DNA of 54,814 nt from Bathymodiolus japonicus methanotrophic gill symbiont (GCF_019721995.1 NZ_BLYC01000024.1:1-54814); one strand, 5' to 3'; shown: positions 12,901 through 21,591, numbered from the stretch's first letter. Translations and numbers: made by a program. The notes: generated from the letters alone by a model not told the origin.

Positions 12901-12947
12901 ACCCGAACTATGGATCGGATATCGCCCACTATAGTTCGGGTTTTTTT
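12901..12947 (+). terminator. Terminator hairpin 2
   Basis: Perfect 11-bp stem ACCCGAACTAT (12901-12911) with ATAGTTCGGGT (12931-12941), then a T-run to 12947. It directly precedes the convergent minus-strand tail genes that end at 12952. Confidence 0.88.
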
Positions 12948-12951
12948 ATGC

Positions 12952-13494
12952 CTATAGATAAGAGCATACCCTATACTCAAGAAGCCCAGAATCTCCATCG
13001 AATGTAAGAGCTGAACACTCAGGGATTATTTTCTTAAGAATATTTGGAACCATCATCTCGTTTGAACTAGCATGGTTTATGACAAGATTGCCCTCATTAT
13101 ATGAGATTGTGAAGTTGTTGTTTGTCTTCTCAGTTGCTTTCCGGTTGTAGCATGTACCACCTCCTTTCATAGAAGCAGCACTCCAAAAGCCTAGATGTGA
13201 TACGCCAGTTGCGGTATATTCGATATTAGGTCTGAAATATATCTCTACTTTTTTGGTCAACTGTTTGTCATAAGAAAGTCCAAGGGAATCAGACAATAGT
13301 TCAAGAGTAGTCTCACTAAAATTACCATTCCCTGCACGCATCCATCCGGTATCGTTATCACAAGGCCTGGAACTTCTTTCATACTGCCACCTCATAACGT
13401 ATGTCCAGTTAGTGTCTTTTGACTTGTTGTCTTCAAAAACATTAAATGTGTGGCCATTACCCCTGTTGTAGAAATTCCAAGTAGGGTGTAGCAC
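12952..13494 (-). CDS. Tail/appendage protein, C-terminal part (probably frameshifted from 13457-14542)
   Basis: 180 residues open from a GTG with no ribosome site, overlapping the end of the upstream frame by 38 bases. The absence of a start signal and the close spacing suggest that a one-base indel near 13480 split a single protein of about 530 residues. The sequence is beta-rich with Asn/Gly/Thr/Trp (TWNFYNRGNGHTFNVFEDNK, IYFRPNIEYTATG), as in phage fibre or baseplate appendage proteins. It ends YRVCSYL at 12952. No specific family is recognised. Confidence 0.6.
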   Translation of the reverse strand: MLHPTWNFYNRGNGHTFNVFEDNKSKDTNWTYVMRWQYERSSRPCDNDTGWMRAGNGNFSETTLELLSDSLGLSYDKQLTKKVEIYFRPNIEYTATGVSHLGFWSAASMKGGGTCYNRKATEKTNNNFTISYNEGNLVINHASSNEMMVPNILKKIIPECSALTFDGDSGLLEYRVCSYL

Positions 13495-14542
13495 TAGGGA
13501 AAATACGTAGTTTTATTTTATTATCTGATGGGTTGAAGTATTGAAACTGGCTTACATCTTCATAACCTTTGAAGCTACCACCAGATTGATTAACAAATAT
13601 GAACTCGTCCGCACCATAAGGTGTTACGCCACCAGCCTTGTTATTCATGAGTACGGTATCGAAGTCTATTGGGTCGCCTGTTATCGTATTACTAGGCACT
13701 ACTTCGCTATCAAAAGATTCTTTTTCAGGAAATGCTATCTCAGTGAAAGTAACGTCATAAGGATTGTTATAGGTCTTTTTAACACAGACATCTATCTCAA
13801 CAGCATCCGACTTCCATATATTGAATGGCGTTAATTTATCATCCATTGAGCATATGTTGATATTATCGCTTGAACACCCAAGGTAAACATTCGTTTTATC
13901 AGCGCTAGTTGTCCATAATCCGGTTGGTACAGCACCTACTGCATGTTGCATGCCACCTATAAATTTAAGTGGCACTATAGCGCCTACAGGGAATCCCTGA
14001 GTTGCTTTAACAAATACAAAGTTTATCTCAACAACCCAAGGAGTTACCCCAAGCGTATGAGGTACAGTGAGTAAAGTTCCTTTTATATCTGTGGACTTAG
14101 CACGTACAACTTTATCCCAGTATGTATTTTTTACTGATTCTAGTGGTTGTTGTGAGTGTGATGCAAAGCACCTTAACTTATATTTGTGGCAATTACTGGA
14201 ATCGATGGTAAAGGTACTGGATAACTTATCAGCTACATTTCCGCCATCTGATTTTTCTGCGGTGATGTAGTTGCCTAGTGGGTTGACAACTTTTACAGTT
14301 GACGAGTTGTTAATAACAACAAGTTGTGGACATACTATTCTGTCACCTACACTGTACTGTCCTATATTTGGCTTCTTACTGTCGTCATGGTCGTCTTCAA
14401 CGCACTCAAGATATACGGCGGACATGGCAATAGGGTGTGTATTTGGGAAATTAAATAATACTGATTTAACATGTCCTATTGGCACCGATTTTAGTCCTGA
14501 TACAGAGTCCCATGTATGTTCAACTGGATTTGATATTTCCAT
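13457..14542 (-). CDS. Phage tail/appendage protein
   Basis: 361 residues, beginning MEISNPVEHTWDSVSGLKSV. It is a soluble, beta-rich protein with many Thr/Val/Asn/Asp, no signal peptide and no membrane segment. Other segments include VPHTLGVTPWVVEINFVFVK and GGMQHAVGAVPTGLW. It ends LEFLQQG at 13457, and its likely continuation is in the next frame (12952-13494). AGGAGT lies upstream of the ATG. It lies in a run of minus-strand genes (12952-17585) of similar composition, probably fibre or head-decoration components. Function inferred from context only. Confidence 0.65.
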   Translation of the reverse strand: MEISNPVEHTWDSVSGLKSVPIGHVKSVLFNFPNTHPIAMSAVYLECVEDDHDDSKKPNIGQYSVGDRIVCPQLVVINNSSTVKVVNPLGNYITAEKSDGGNVADKLSSTFTIDSSNCHKYKLRCFASHSQQPLESVKNTYWDKVVRAKSTDIKGTLLTVPHTLGVTPWVVEINFVFVKATQGFPVGAIVPLKFIGGMQHAVGAVPTGLWTTSADKTNVYLGCSSDNINICSMDDKLTPFNIWKSDAVEIDVCVKKTYNNPYDVTFTEIAFPEKESFDSEVVPSNTITGDPIDFDTVLMNNKAGGVTPYGADEFIFVNQSGGSFKGYEDVSQFQYFNPSDNKIKLRIFPSATPYLEFLQQG

Positions 14543-14556
14543 TATATACTCCTATT

Positions 14557-15591
14557 TTATGGGTTATATAGATCAGTTATGTAGCATTTTTGACCATCTG
14601 TTGCAGCTTGCGCCCATAATTCACCTGAATAGTCTAGTCCAAAAGAACATCCTGGCTGAATTATTGCACATAGCACGTGTTCAGCTGATGCGTCACATAT
14701 CCACAAGTCATTAGTGTTTGAAGCATCTGCCTGTATTAGAACACTATGTCTTTTAGGTCTAGCAGATATTAATTTCGCCATTGCTTTATTAACAATAGGT
14801 CTTCCACCAGCACAAAGACTTGGTGATGCAACTGGATTAACTGTGATTGTTCCTGATGCAAGTGTTACTGCTGGTGTTCCGGAAATAGTTACTTTAGCAC
14901 CATCCTTAAGACCAACGTCACCTGAAACTGCCATACTGGTAGGAAAAACAATGCCATCTACCTTTACCTTAGCTCCGTCTTTAAGGCCAACGTCACCAGA
15001 CACAGCCATACTATCAGGAAATACAATGCCATCTACCTTTACCTTAGCTCCGTCTTTAAGGCCAACGTCACCAGACACAGCCATACTATCAGGAAATACA
15101 ATGCCATCTACCTTTACCTTAGCGCCGTCCTTAATACCAACATCACCAGCAATATTAGCAACACCATCAATGCTAACATGAGTAGCAACACCACCACCTC
15201 CGCCAGTAGCTATCTTTCTAAATGTTCCGCGCCTATTTAACCTTATTTTAACAGTAACTTCTGTGGCTGCATTATTAGAAAATATGAACCTATCAAAACC
15301 ACCGTTCCTATTCCATAATTCACTACCAAAACTATCTAGTGCATTAAGACTTGGAATGTCTCCAGCAACAACACCTGCTCTCATTATTTGCATGTCAATA
15401 GTATCTGCACCTGATATGCTATCAATAAAGAAACTAGAGACATGAGAAGGTATTTTTTCACTATCAATAGAATCATATATACCTGGACTGTCTCCAGTTT
15501 TAGCTGGAACAACAAATTTATACAACCCTGTTATTTTGGATGGGTCGTCAACATCGCCTGTGTCTGAACTTGTATCTACTATTGTATTCAT
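14557..15591 (-). CDS. Structural/appendage protein with 25-residue tandem repeats
   Basis: 344 residues. Residues 1-135 are a globular N-terminal part. A Gly-rich hinge (ATGGGGGVATH) leads into four copies of a 25-residue unit of the form SGDVGLKDGAKVKVDGIVFP, with three nearly identical at the DNA level (75 bp, 14903-15127). A C-terminal domain of about 90 residues follows (AGGRPIVNKAMAKLISARPK...LWAQAATDGQKCYITDLYNP). Short beta-repeats between two globular ends are typical of phage fibres or decoration proteins. The last 70 residues resemble the small beta-sandwich modules at the ends of many virion proteins. Role inferred from context. Confidence 0.7.
   Translation of the reverse strand: MNTIVDTSSDTGDVDDPSKITGLYKFVVPAKTGDSPGIYDSIDSEKIPSHVSSFFIDSISGADTIDMQIMRAGVVAGDIPSLNALDSFGSELWNRNGGFDRFIFSNNAATEVTVKIRLNRRGTFRKIATGGGGGVATHVSIDGVANIAGDVGIKDGAKVKVDGIVFPDSMAVSGDVGLKDGAKVKVDGIVFPDSMAVSGDVGLKDGAKVKVDGIVFPTSMAVSGDVGLKDGAKVTISGTPAVTLASGTITVNPVASPSLCAGGRPIVNKAMAKLISARPKRHSVLIQADASNTNDLWICDASAEHVLCAIIQPGCSFGLDYSGELWAQAATDGQKCYITDLYNP
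14903..15127 (-). repeat. 75-bp tandem repeat (25 residues) in a structural gene
   Basis: Three consecutive 75-base units (14903-14977, 14978-15052, 15053-15127), the last two differing by one base, and a diverged fourth starting at 15128. Frame is preserved, so copy number can vary without breaking the protein. Confidence 0.9.
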
Positions 15592-15600
15592 AAATTTATA

Positions 15601-15798
15601 TTACATTAAATGGCCAACATTAATAAGCATGTGGCGTGGACTTACAACGTGAATTCCAGGTCCAGGTGGTATCGGGTTTGATGCTCCGAAAATACCAAGA
15701 CTAGCCATACACAAAGACTTATTATGCCCTGAAACTCCTAATGTTGCTAGGGCAGTTGGTGCTGTATCATGTGCCCCTAGTCTGTACGACTGAACCAT
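15601..15798 (-). CDS. Short ORF overlapping the end of the 15767-17071 gene
   Basis: 65 residues (MVQSYRLGAHDTAPTALATL...), rich in Gly, Pro and His. It overlaps the larger gene by 32 bases in another frame. Two readings are possible: a separate small protein translated by coupling, or the true C-terminus of the larger protein moved by an indel near 15780, as happens to several genes here. IPPGPGIHVVSPRHMLINVG at its end suits a virion-protein C-terminus. The start lacks a clear ribosome site, which favours the second reading. Confidence 0.5.
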   Translation of the reverse strand: MVQSYRLGAHDTAPTALATLGVSGHNKSLCMASLGIFGASNPIPPGPGIHVVSPRHMLINVGHLM

Positions 15799-17071
15799 CT
15801 GCTAACTCCGTTGCTGTGATTGATATTCCTGTTGATGTTATGCCACCATCTGGTTTAGAAGTTAATGGTTTGGCACGGTCAAGTGCTAATCTTTGGTGTG
15901 TTTCAGAAGTACTTAAAGATATAGCAGTAATCTTATCAAGTTTTGTTGCTTGAGCAGGAGTTAGTCCTTGGCCTGAAATGTGTAATGACAATGGGTTACC
16001 ACCAACAACATCTACAACACCATTTGAGTTATCTATAAATGTGTTCTTCTGGAAAGAATCTCCGAATTGACTAACAGAAGATTGATTTAAGGATATTTTA
16101 ACTGCGCCGCCAGCTGTTGTTGCATTAGTAGCAGATTGTTTTAATAAACCAGCATGAACGTCACTGGATAGCTCCATCTTGTTATCTGAGAAAAAAACCC
16201 TTTGTGTTCTAGCCATGAATTGCGCTGTTGTTTGAATGTGGTCGACCTTATACGCAATAGCATCAAAATCACTACCTAGAAACTGCCATATACGATTGGT
16301 AGCATCCCACCTAGCATCTGAGGCATAATCTGTCGGTAGCTTAATTTCAATGTCTTGCGTTGTTGCATCAAAAACAAACATGTTCGCAATTCTTGTCTGT
16401 TCAGTGGTTAGAACAACTGGAATAAGTCCTAGTCCTGTTGATTTATCAATCCTATCTAAAGCGGTATTGATAACTCCACCTAACGCCCCTACAGGTTCGA
16501 TAATAAATGGTGCAGTCATATTTGAGCCATGACCTTTAGCAACAGCATAATACTTAACTGTAGGCGATACTACTAGCTGAATATTAATGATGCCAACACC
16601 TGCTCTGTATCCGGAAATCATATTAGCTCTGTTGCCTGTTCCTTGAGAGAACGGCCATATACCTACAGCAGCAGCCTCAACACCAAAAGGACAGTTAATT
16701 CGCATTGTGATGTTTGCCTGACCATCTGATCTACCATAGGTTAAATCTGTGTGCCCATCCATTGAAGTGTCTACAGCACCTGAAATCCTATTGCAGTCCC
16801 AAACTCCTTGTGTGTACTTGCCAAGATAACTAGCCTTGTCTAGTATAATGAATCTGTTTGTGGAATCAATGGTTGTGTTTACTGCTGTGGCTGAACGCTT
16901 TAGAGTCCATGTAGCTTTAATGGCAAAGGTCTTACCATCTGTTTCTACTACGTCCTCTGGTAATGCAAAGTTGCTAGCTACTAATGATCTTACTGCGTCA
17001 TACAGCTCAACAATCGCTGTAAAATGGTTGAATGTTGGGGTAGAGAATTTTATGTAAACATCTCTTTCCAT
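15767..17071 (-). CDS. Phage structural/appendage protein
   Basis: 434 residues (MERDVYIKFSTPTFNHFTAIVE...). It opens with a beta-rich domain, followed by a region with STGLGLIPVVLTTEQTRIAN and a long helical or linker segment near the C-terminus (LTPAQATKLDKITAISLSTS), then a small end domain (SKPDGGITSTGISITATELA). The mixture of beta domains and short coiled linkers resembles fibre or head-fibre proteins. No signal peptide. It belongs to the minus-strand appendage group 12952-17585. Its last residues overlap the 15601-15798 frame. Confidence 0.65.
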   Translation of the reverse strand: MERDVYIKFSTPTFNHFTAIVELYDAVRSLVASNFALPEDVVETDGKTFAIKATWTLKRSATAVNTTIDSTNRFIILDKASYLGKYTQGVWDCNRISGAVDTSMDGHTDLTYGRSDGQANITMRINCPFGVEAAAVGIWPFSQGTGNRANMISGYRAGVGIINIQLVVSPTVKYYAVAKGHGSNMTAPFIIEPVGALGGVINTALDRIDKSTGLGLIPVVLTTEQTRIANMFVFDATTQDIEIKLPTDYASDARWDATNRIWQFLGSDFDAIAYKVDHIQTTAQFMARTQRVFFSDNKMELSSDVHAGLLKQSATNATTAGGAVKISLNQSSVSQFGDSFQKNTFIDNSNGVVDVVGGNPLSLHISGQGLTPAQATKLDKITAISLSTSETHQRLALDRAKPLTSKPDGGITSTGISITATELADGSVVQTRGT

Positions 17072-17087
17072 GATTGCATTTACTTGT

Positions 17088-17585
17088 TCACCATAAAAAG
17101 TATGAGTTGTAACGCTCTATTGACTCTTTATATCTATACTTTCTGAACTTAATATACATATCCTTATCGTTAGTCTGGTTTTCCATAACACCATAACTAG
17201 CTTTGACTGCATCTGCTATGGGTTTATTACCAGTCCATACTGTCATTAAATATTCATCACCATAGTTTCCACTAGCATTAGTAACAACTGGATAATTTGG
17301 AGTTACTGCACCTCCTGGCAATATAGTTCTATTCGAGTAAACAGCATATTTGAATGCGCTTATACTAGAATTTGAAATATCTTTTGTGTTAAGTTTTAAT
17401 GTTCTTTTAATATTTCTAACAACGCTAGTATTAGCTGCAGGAGAAGATGCTAAAAATGCTGGGTCAATATTGCTATCTGTAAATGTCATTGTAGTAGCAC
17501 CATAAGAAGGAGCACCAGCAGTTCTCATCTTTTTACTTGCATCTGCATGCACTGTAAACCCTCTAAGATTAGTATTATTAGCCAT
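17088..17585 (-). CDS. Phage structural protein of unknown function
   Basis: 165 residues (MANNTNLRGFTVHADASKKMRT...). Small beta-rich protein with a helical C-terminus ending in KFRKYRYKESIERYNSYFLW. It contains TVWTGNKPIADAVKASYGVM. No signal peptide. It is 16 bases upstream of the 15767-17071 gene and probably part of the same virion assembly. No family recognised. Confidence 0.6.
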   Translation of the reverse strand: MANNTNLRGFTVHADASKKMRTAGAPSYGATTMTFTDSNIDPAFLASSPAANTSVVRNIKRTLKLNTKDISNSSISAFKYAVYSNRTILPGGAVTPNYPVVTNASGNYGDEYLMTVWTGNKPIADAVKASYGVMENQTNDKDMYIKFRKYRYKESIERYNSYFLW

Positions 17586-17598
17586 AATATTAGATGGG

Positions 17599-17868
17599 CT
17601 ATAGTTCCATCCCAGATACTAATCCATCTGAACCGTTATACATATTTACAGTACCTGAGTTAATTTGTAATATTAATCCTGATACTCTGTTTATATTTAT
17701 AACAGCACTAGAATGAAGAGTAACAACAAAGTAGAAAGCATTATTAGTTGCATCAACAACAAGTCTTTTAAGGTTAGTTTGACTGCTTGCGCTATTGAAA
17801 CGTATTGATGCGCCTTCCGTTCTAATAGAAAGACCTGAACCAATCCCATTTACCTGAGCCGGCAACAA
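17599..17868 (-). CDS. C-terminal remnant of a broken structural gene
   Basis: 89 residues from a TTG start with no ribosome site. The sequence (GLSIRTEGASIRFNSASSQTNLKR... and NINRVSGLILQINSGTVNMY) is a plausible beta-solenoid or fibre end. The coding character continues upstream through several shifted frames to 18160, so this is very likely the end of a gene of about 185 residues rather than a gene in itself. Confidence 0.5.
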   Translation of the reverse strand: MLPAQVNGIGSGLSIRTEGASIRFNSASSQTNLKRLVVDATNNAFYFVVTLHSSAVININRVSGLILQINSGTVNMYNGSDGLVSGMEL

Positions 17869-18160
17869 GGTCTATATATGAAGTATTAGCTCCCCTAAAA
17901 GTCAAGGATGTAGGTCTATAAAAGTGATCTGTCCCAAGTGGTTGATACGTTAATTGTTCCACCGTTTGCATATATTCTCTTACCTGATTGCAAATATAAA
18001 TGTATAAGAGCTAATGTCTACTGTTGCATTAATTACTTCTAAATGGTCTGTACAAACCATATATAGTCGTTCCTCCAACCTTTGTTGCATCTGCCCAGCT
18101 AGTAAGAGATGTTACCATCTGCGCGCGTGTTTTATTGGTTGTTATACTTAATGTTGACAC
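17869..18160 (-). pseudogene. N-terminal part of the same structural gene, with several frameshifts
   Basis: Starting at GTG 18160 (GGAG 8 bases upstream) the frame reads VSTLSITTNKTRA, then after indels QMVTSLTSWADATKVGGTTI, TDHLEVINATVDISSYTFIF, GKRIYANGGTINVSTTWDRS and PTSLTFRGANTSYIDL, which leads into the 17599-17868 frame. At least four indels lie in about 290 bases. Each fragment has consistent beta-rich, Thr/Asn-rich character, so an intact parent gene is clear. This is either true decay or an error-rich stretch. Confidence 0.65.
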
Positions 18161-18185
18161 AATCTATGCTCCTATCGTTGCAAAC

Positions 18186-18650
18186 TTATTTATCGTCAAG
18201 TAACGACTTGTAATATACAAGCTCTGCAACTAGGTTATCGAATCGTCTTTTAGTTAGAATAACAATGTCATGACGTTTTATGAAAAACTGCCCTTGAATA
18301 TTTTGATGGTTTTCAATAGGTAAGAAGTCAACTGAAATATCACCACCCGGTATATTCAATGGGTTTTTGTCCAGGACTACGCGTCTATTGTGATACTTTA
18401 AAAAGTCTGCTGGCTCTAAGTATGGCTTGGTAGTATTAATCTTTTTATAATCCATATTTTCATCAAGAATATAATACTCTGTAAGTCTTTTTCTTCCCCA
18501 CTCACCGACATAAGGGTCATCATTAGGGTTAGGAACAAAGGGAGCATATTCAGGGTAGCATGGAGCAGTACCAGGTGAAACGACAACATGGCCAGCAAAG
18601 CTTACGGTTGAAAATAATGCTGCTAATAATAAGATTGTTAATTTTTTCAT
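18186..18650 (-). CDS. Exported protein of unknown function
   Basis: 154 residues with a standard signal peptide (MKKLTILLLAALFSTVSFA, cleavage after Ala19). The mature part is rich in Pro, Tyr and Asp (HVVVSPGTAPCYPEYAPFVP) and has ...QGQFFIKRHDIVILTKRRF near its end. One Cys remains in the mature chain. It forms a three-gene run with 18655-19005 and 19005-19538, nearly without spacing. Exported proteins in a phage accessory region may act in superinfection exclusion or host-surface change; this is inference. Confidence 0.72.
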   Translation of the reverse strand: MKKLTILLLAALFSTVSFAGHVVVSPGTAPCYPEYAPFVPNPNDDPYVGEWGRKRLTEYYILDENMDYKKINTTKPYLEPADFLKYHNRRVVLDKNPLNIPGGDISVDFLPIENHQNIQGQFFIKRHDIVILTKRRFDNLVAELVYYKSLLDDK

Positions 18651-18654
18651 TTAT

Positions 18655-19005
18655 TTAAGACCTGTCATTAATTACAAACATTTTAACATTATACCATTCG
18701 TCCCTTCTATCTGGAGTACAGAAGTATTCTGATGCGTTACTTGTAAGTGTTGTTACTGGGCTGGTTGATGTGCTATCTGCTTCGGTTTTACCCTGTGCCC
18801 AACCCTTGAAATATATACCACAATTTGCTCTTGGTAAGCATCTAATGATGTTTTCACCAACAACCAGCTCAAATCCTGACTGAGCTGATGCATCTGTTGG
18901 TATAGTAAATTCATGGTTACGCATTCCAGGATTGCACGTCAACGGCATATGCCCAATCCTGGACTCGTGTAGGCCCATATAAGTTTCTAAAAATAATTTA
19001 GCCAT
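18655..19005 (-). CDS. Small protein of unknown function
   Basis: 116 residues (MAKLFLETYMGLHESRIGHM...). No signal peptide. FTIPTDASAQSGFELVVGENIIRC suggests a small beta-sandwich, and TSTSPVTTLTSNASEYFC is Ser/Thr-rich. Its ATG overlaps the stop of the exported protein gene at 19005, so they are co-translated. Possibly a virion accessory protein; unassigned. Confidence 0.6.
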   Translation of the reverse strand: MAKLFLETYMGLHESRIGHMPLTCNPGMRNHEFTIPTDASAQSGFELVVGENIIRCLPRANCGIYFKGWAQGKTEADSTSTSPVTTLTSNASEYFCTPDRRDEWYNVKMFVINDRS

Positions 19006-19538
19006 TAGTTAGCAACTTTGTCGCAGTCGAAATAGTATTTCCCCTGGTAAATACCATAATTACAGTATGTTTCGTAATCAGCGTAAGTGTCTACCACTTT
19101 GTGGTCAAAAACACAAGCATCTTTGATGGTACTCATAGCTGAACAAGGATGTATATCGCCAATAGCTTTATTGCTATGGTCAAGAGCTGTGGCAACGTTT
19201 ACCCATGTACGAGTAACACCCCAGTTATACTTATAGGTTTGTCGTTGATAAGGTGTATATCGCGTAAACTTAGCTTTCTCACAGACAACGGTTAAGCCCC
19301 ACGCTGCGCCTGCACAACCAGAACCGCTCCATGTAATATACGCATCATGACCTGAGTTGTTCATAATCGTAATAGTACCACCTGCGCCAGTACCTCTAAC
19401 GATTCCATCAAGACTTGTTGCATCACTGCGCTGTAAATCAAGGCTCTGTACATCAAGATGTTCACTATCTGCATAATTCACTTGGGAAAGTAAAGCAAGA
19501 AACATACCCATTAAAACGGTTAAGCATTTAATTTTCAT
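19005..19538 (-). CDS. Exported cysteine-containing protein
   Basis: 177 residues. Signal peptide MKIKCLTVLMGMFLALLSQVNYA with cleavage after Ala23. The mature domain has several Cys pairs (SGSGCAGAAWGLTVVCEKA, HPCSAMSTIKDACVF, YETYCNYGIYQGKYYFDC), which suggests disulfide bonding in the periplasm or outside. GTGAGGTITIMNNSGHDAY is beta-rich. A TTAAGGAATT-type site precedes the ATG on the minus strand. It is the first gene of the minus-strand group, divergent from the Rhs island across 128 bases that hold A/T-rich promoter-like sequence. Confidence 0.7.
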   Translation of the reverse strand: MKIKCLTVLMGMFLALLSQVNYADSEHLDVQSLDLQRSDATSLDGIVRGTGAGGTITIMNNSGHDAYITWSGSGCAGAAWGLTVVCEKAKFTRYTPYQRQTYKYNWGVTRTWVNVATALDHSNKAIGDIHPCSAMSTIKDACVFDHKVVDTYADYETYCNYGIYQGKYYFDCDKVAN

Positions 19539-19666
19539 TTTTAATTCCTTATTTTGTAAGAAGTTGTATTAAAACACATATCACTATATTATGACCAATA
19601 AATATAGATTTAGTAAGAATTATCAGTATGTCAATATTCATGAATAAATATATAAGTGGAGATGTT

Positions 19667-20569
19667 ATGAGGTTGTTATTATTATTATTATCATTTGTTG
19701 TCTTTAGTTTATTTCTATTAGTATCTTACAGTGCAAGAGCATTATCAAAAGGAGATAGATTCATTGACAAAAAACCTATAACGGAACATGTCTCGAACTT
19801 CTCAAATAGGCACTACTCCAATGTGTTAGGTAGATTTTTAACACTTGATAGTGCAAAGGCAATGGGTTCAGAGTATGCCTACACACATGGCAGTCCAATT
19901 ATGGAGTATGACCCTAGTGGTTTAATTCCTATGCTTGAGGGAGGGGAAGAATACGGAGCCGTTGCTGAGGCTTCACACAGTGCTGTTCAATCCACTTCTG
20001 TATCATCATCTACAAAAGAATCTACAACACCTGTTCATGGTGATAGATCGATCGACCAATCATCTCATATCACACCAACAGAAGATAAAGCTGTAAAGAA
20101 TATAGTTGTCTATAAGGCAAAAATAATAGGAACAAATGATTTTGTAACAATTAGCTACAACGTTCCACCTAAATACTTATCATCAGACCTTGATTTAGAA
20201 TTCTCAGACGAATCAATCGAGAAAAATAACATCTCAGTACCAGGAGTATACAATGACGTGAGATCTCTATTTGATATGTTCAACTCAAAGGAAACTGAGG
20301 GTGCTGAATATACCAGCAAAATTGATGACCCAGATAGGGAATCAGAATGCACTACTTATCCATGTGCAAAGAAGCCTACTATGTCAAGTAGATTAAAGAG
20401 TGATAAGTCTTTAGCAGAAGATGCGTCACTAGACCTTTCGCGTGGTGAATATGATTACAGAAAACAAAGAAGAATTGAACTAAATAAGCGTTTAGATCAA
20501 AGACGTATAGATATGCAGAATAAATATGATGGTATAATAGATACATATAAGAAATTATTAAATCAGTAA
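19667..20569 (+). CDS. Stand-alone Rhs tip 1 (signal peptide, Rhs core end, variable C-terminus)
   Basis: 300 residues from ATG 19667 (GGAG 5 bases upstream; an ATG at 19628 is less likely). Signal sequence MRLLLLLLSFVVFSLFLLV. Then comes the last segment of an Rhs core: NRHYSNVLGRFLTLD, EYAYTHGSPIMEYDPSGL (about 45-90). In full Rhs proteins this closes the YD-repeat shell and DPxGL marks the autocleavage site. The remaining 200 residues are a charged, unrecognised domain with a helical C-terminus (RKQRRIELNKRLDQRRIDMQ). No YD repeats precede it. It is first of seven such genes and heads the + strand island. Confidence 0.75.
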   Translation: MRLLLLLLSFVVFSLFLLVSYSARALSKGDRFIDKKPITEHVSNFSNRHYSNVLGRFLTLDSAKAMGSEYAYTHGSPIMEYDPSGLIPMLEGGEEYGAVAEASHSAVQSTSVSSSTKESTTPVHGDRSIDQSSHITPTEDKAVKNIVVYKAKIIGTNDFVTISYNVPPKYLSSDLDLEFSDESIEKNNISVPGVYNDVRSLFDMFNSKETEGAEYTSKIDDPDRESECTTYPCAKKPTMSSRLKSDKSLAEDASLDLSRGEYDYRKQRRIELNKRLDQRRIDMQNKYDGIIDTYKKLLNQ

Positions 20570-20580
20570 GAGAGAATAAA

Positions 20581-21591
20581 ATGAAAGATGTAAAAGAATT
20601 TATAAGAAGCTACAACCTAAATAGTCAAGAAGATGGATCATATAAGAAATTTATCTATAAAGAGTCTGTTATGAATTATTTCTCTGAGCATAAGAGAGAG
20701 ATTAATACACAGGTAGCTAGGTTGACAGCTAGACATGATCTAACAATCGGACAGAAAACACCACTTGTCATGGATGGTTTCATGGAAGTGCTACATATCG
20801 GTACATTGACAGTTGAGGATGGTGGATATATAGGATTAGTTGGTAACGGTGCATTAATTGTTGACGAAATGGTCATTAAGGGAGAGGTAGGACAACCTTT
20901 CATGGTAATTAGTGGGACTCCAAACAAACCGGGTGCTGATGGATCACATGGACATAATGCTGATGCTGGTCCACGTGGTGTTGATGCGGTATGTGATTCA
21001 CCAGGTGTTTCTGGGCCACCTGGTAGTTCTGGTGGTACTGGTGGTTCAGGTGGAGCAGGAGGACATGGTAGAGGTGCAGGTAAAGGAGGGCAACCATCTC
21101 AAATGACAGTGACTTTCAAGAAAATAACAGGTGTTGCAGACCTTGCTATTGTTAATACTGGTGTTACAGGAGGAAATGGAGGAAATGGAGGAGATGGAGG
21201 CAATGGAGGCAATGGAGGAGATGGAGGGTCTGCTGAAATATGCGGATGGGAAAATGCTAATGGAGGAGATGGAGGAAATGGAGGGAATGGAGCAAATGGA
21301 GGGAATGGAGCAACTGGAGGAAATGCTACACCTGGAGGTAGCCTCGTATTAAAAATACATCAAGATGATAACATTACAGTGTTCACTGAGTGCATGATAC
21401 CTCAAGGTGGTAAAGGAGGTAGTTGTGGTATGGTTGGTTCTGGCGGTAAAGCTGGACGTGCAGGACAATATGGCGTATCTGGTAAAGCGGGTGCGTCTGG
21501 TGGGCAAGTAGGTGCTGTAGGACAGGATGGACAACCGGCAGATAAAGGAACTATCACAGTATCAGATATTAAACCTGGTCCACCTTCATAA
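20581..21591 (+). CDS. Glycine-rich, collagen-like protein
   Basis: 336 residues. N-terminal domain (about 1-115) is globular, with VMDGFMEVLHIGTLTVEDGG, which resembles a small beta-solenoid. From residue 115 there are GxY and GGN/GGD repeats (GPPGSSGGTGGSGGAGGHGR; later GGNGGNGGDGGNGG), interrupted by two ordered beta segments (MTVTFKKITGVADLAIVNTG; SLVLKIHQDDNITVFTECMI). The DNA is a 9-base GGA-rich repeat (about 21165-21330). There is no signal peptide. AGAGAGAAT precedes the ATG. It lies between tip 1 and the Rhs shell gene; possible roles are a spacer or adhesive fibre. Confidence 0.75.
   Translation: MKDVKEFIRSYNLNSQEDGSYKKFIYKESVMNYFSEHKREINTQVARLTARHDLTIGQKTPLVMDGFMEVLHIGTLTVEDGGYIGLVGNGALIVDEMVIKGEVGQPFMVISGTPNKPGADGSHGHNADAGPRGVDAVCDSPGVSGPPGSSGGTGGSGGAGGHGRGAGKGGQPSQMTVTFKKITGVADLAIVNTGVTGGNGGNGGDGGNGGNGGDGGSAEICGWENANGGDGGNGGNGANGGNGATGGNATPGGSLVLKIHQDDNITVFTECMIPQGGKGGSCGMVGSGGKAGRAGQYGVSGKAGASGGQVGAVGQDGQPADKGTITVSDIKPGPPS

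Noticed and set aside
12816-13007. 63-residue + strand ORF over the terminator hairpins
   Set aside because: It lies across two strong terminators and has no ribosome site.
20676-21534. Antisense and shadow ORFs in the glycine-rich gene
   Set aside because: Low-complexity GGA repeats leave other frames open; only the frame 20581-21591 has a ribosome site and ordered domains.
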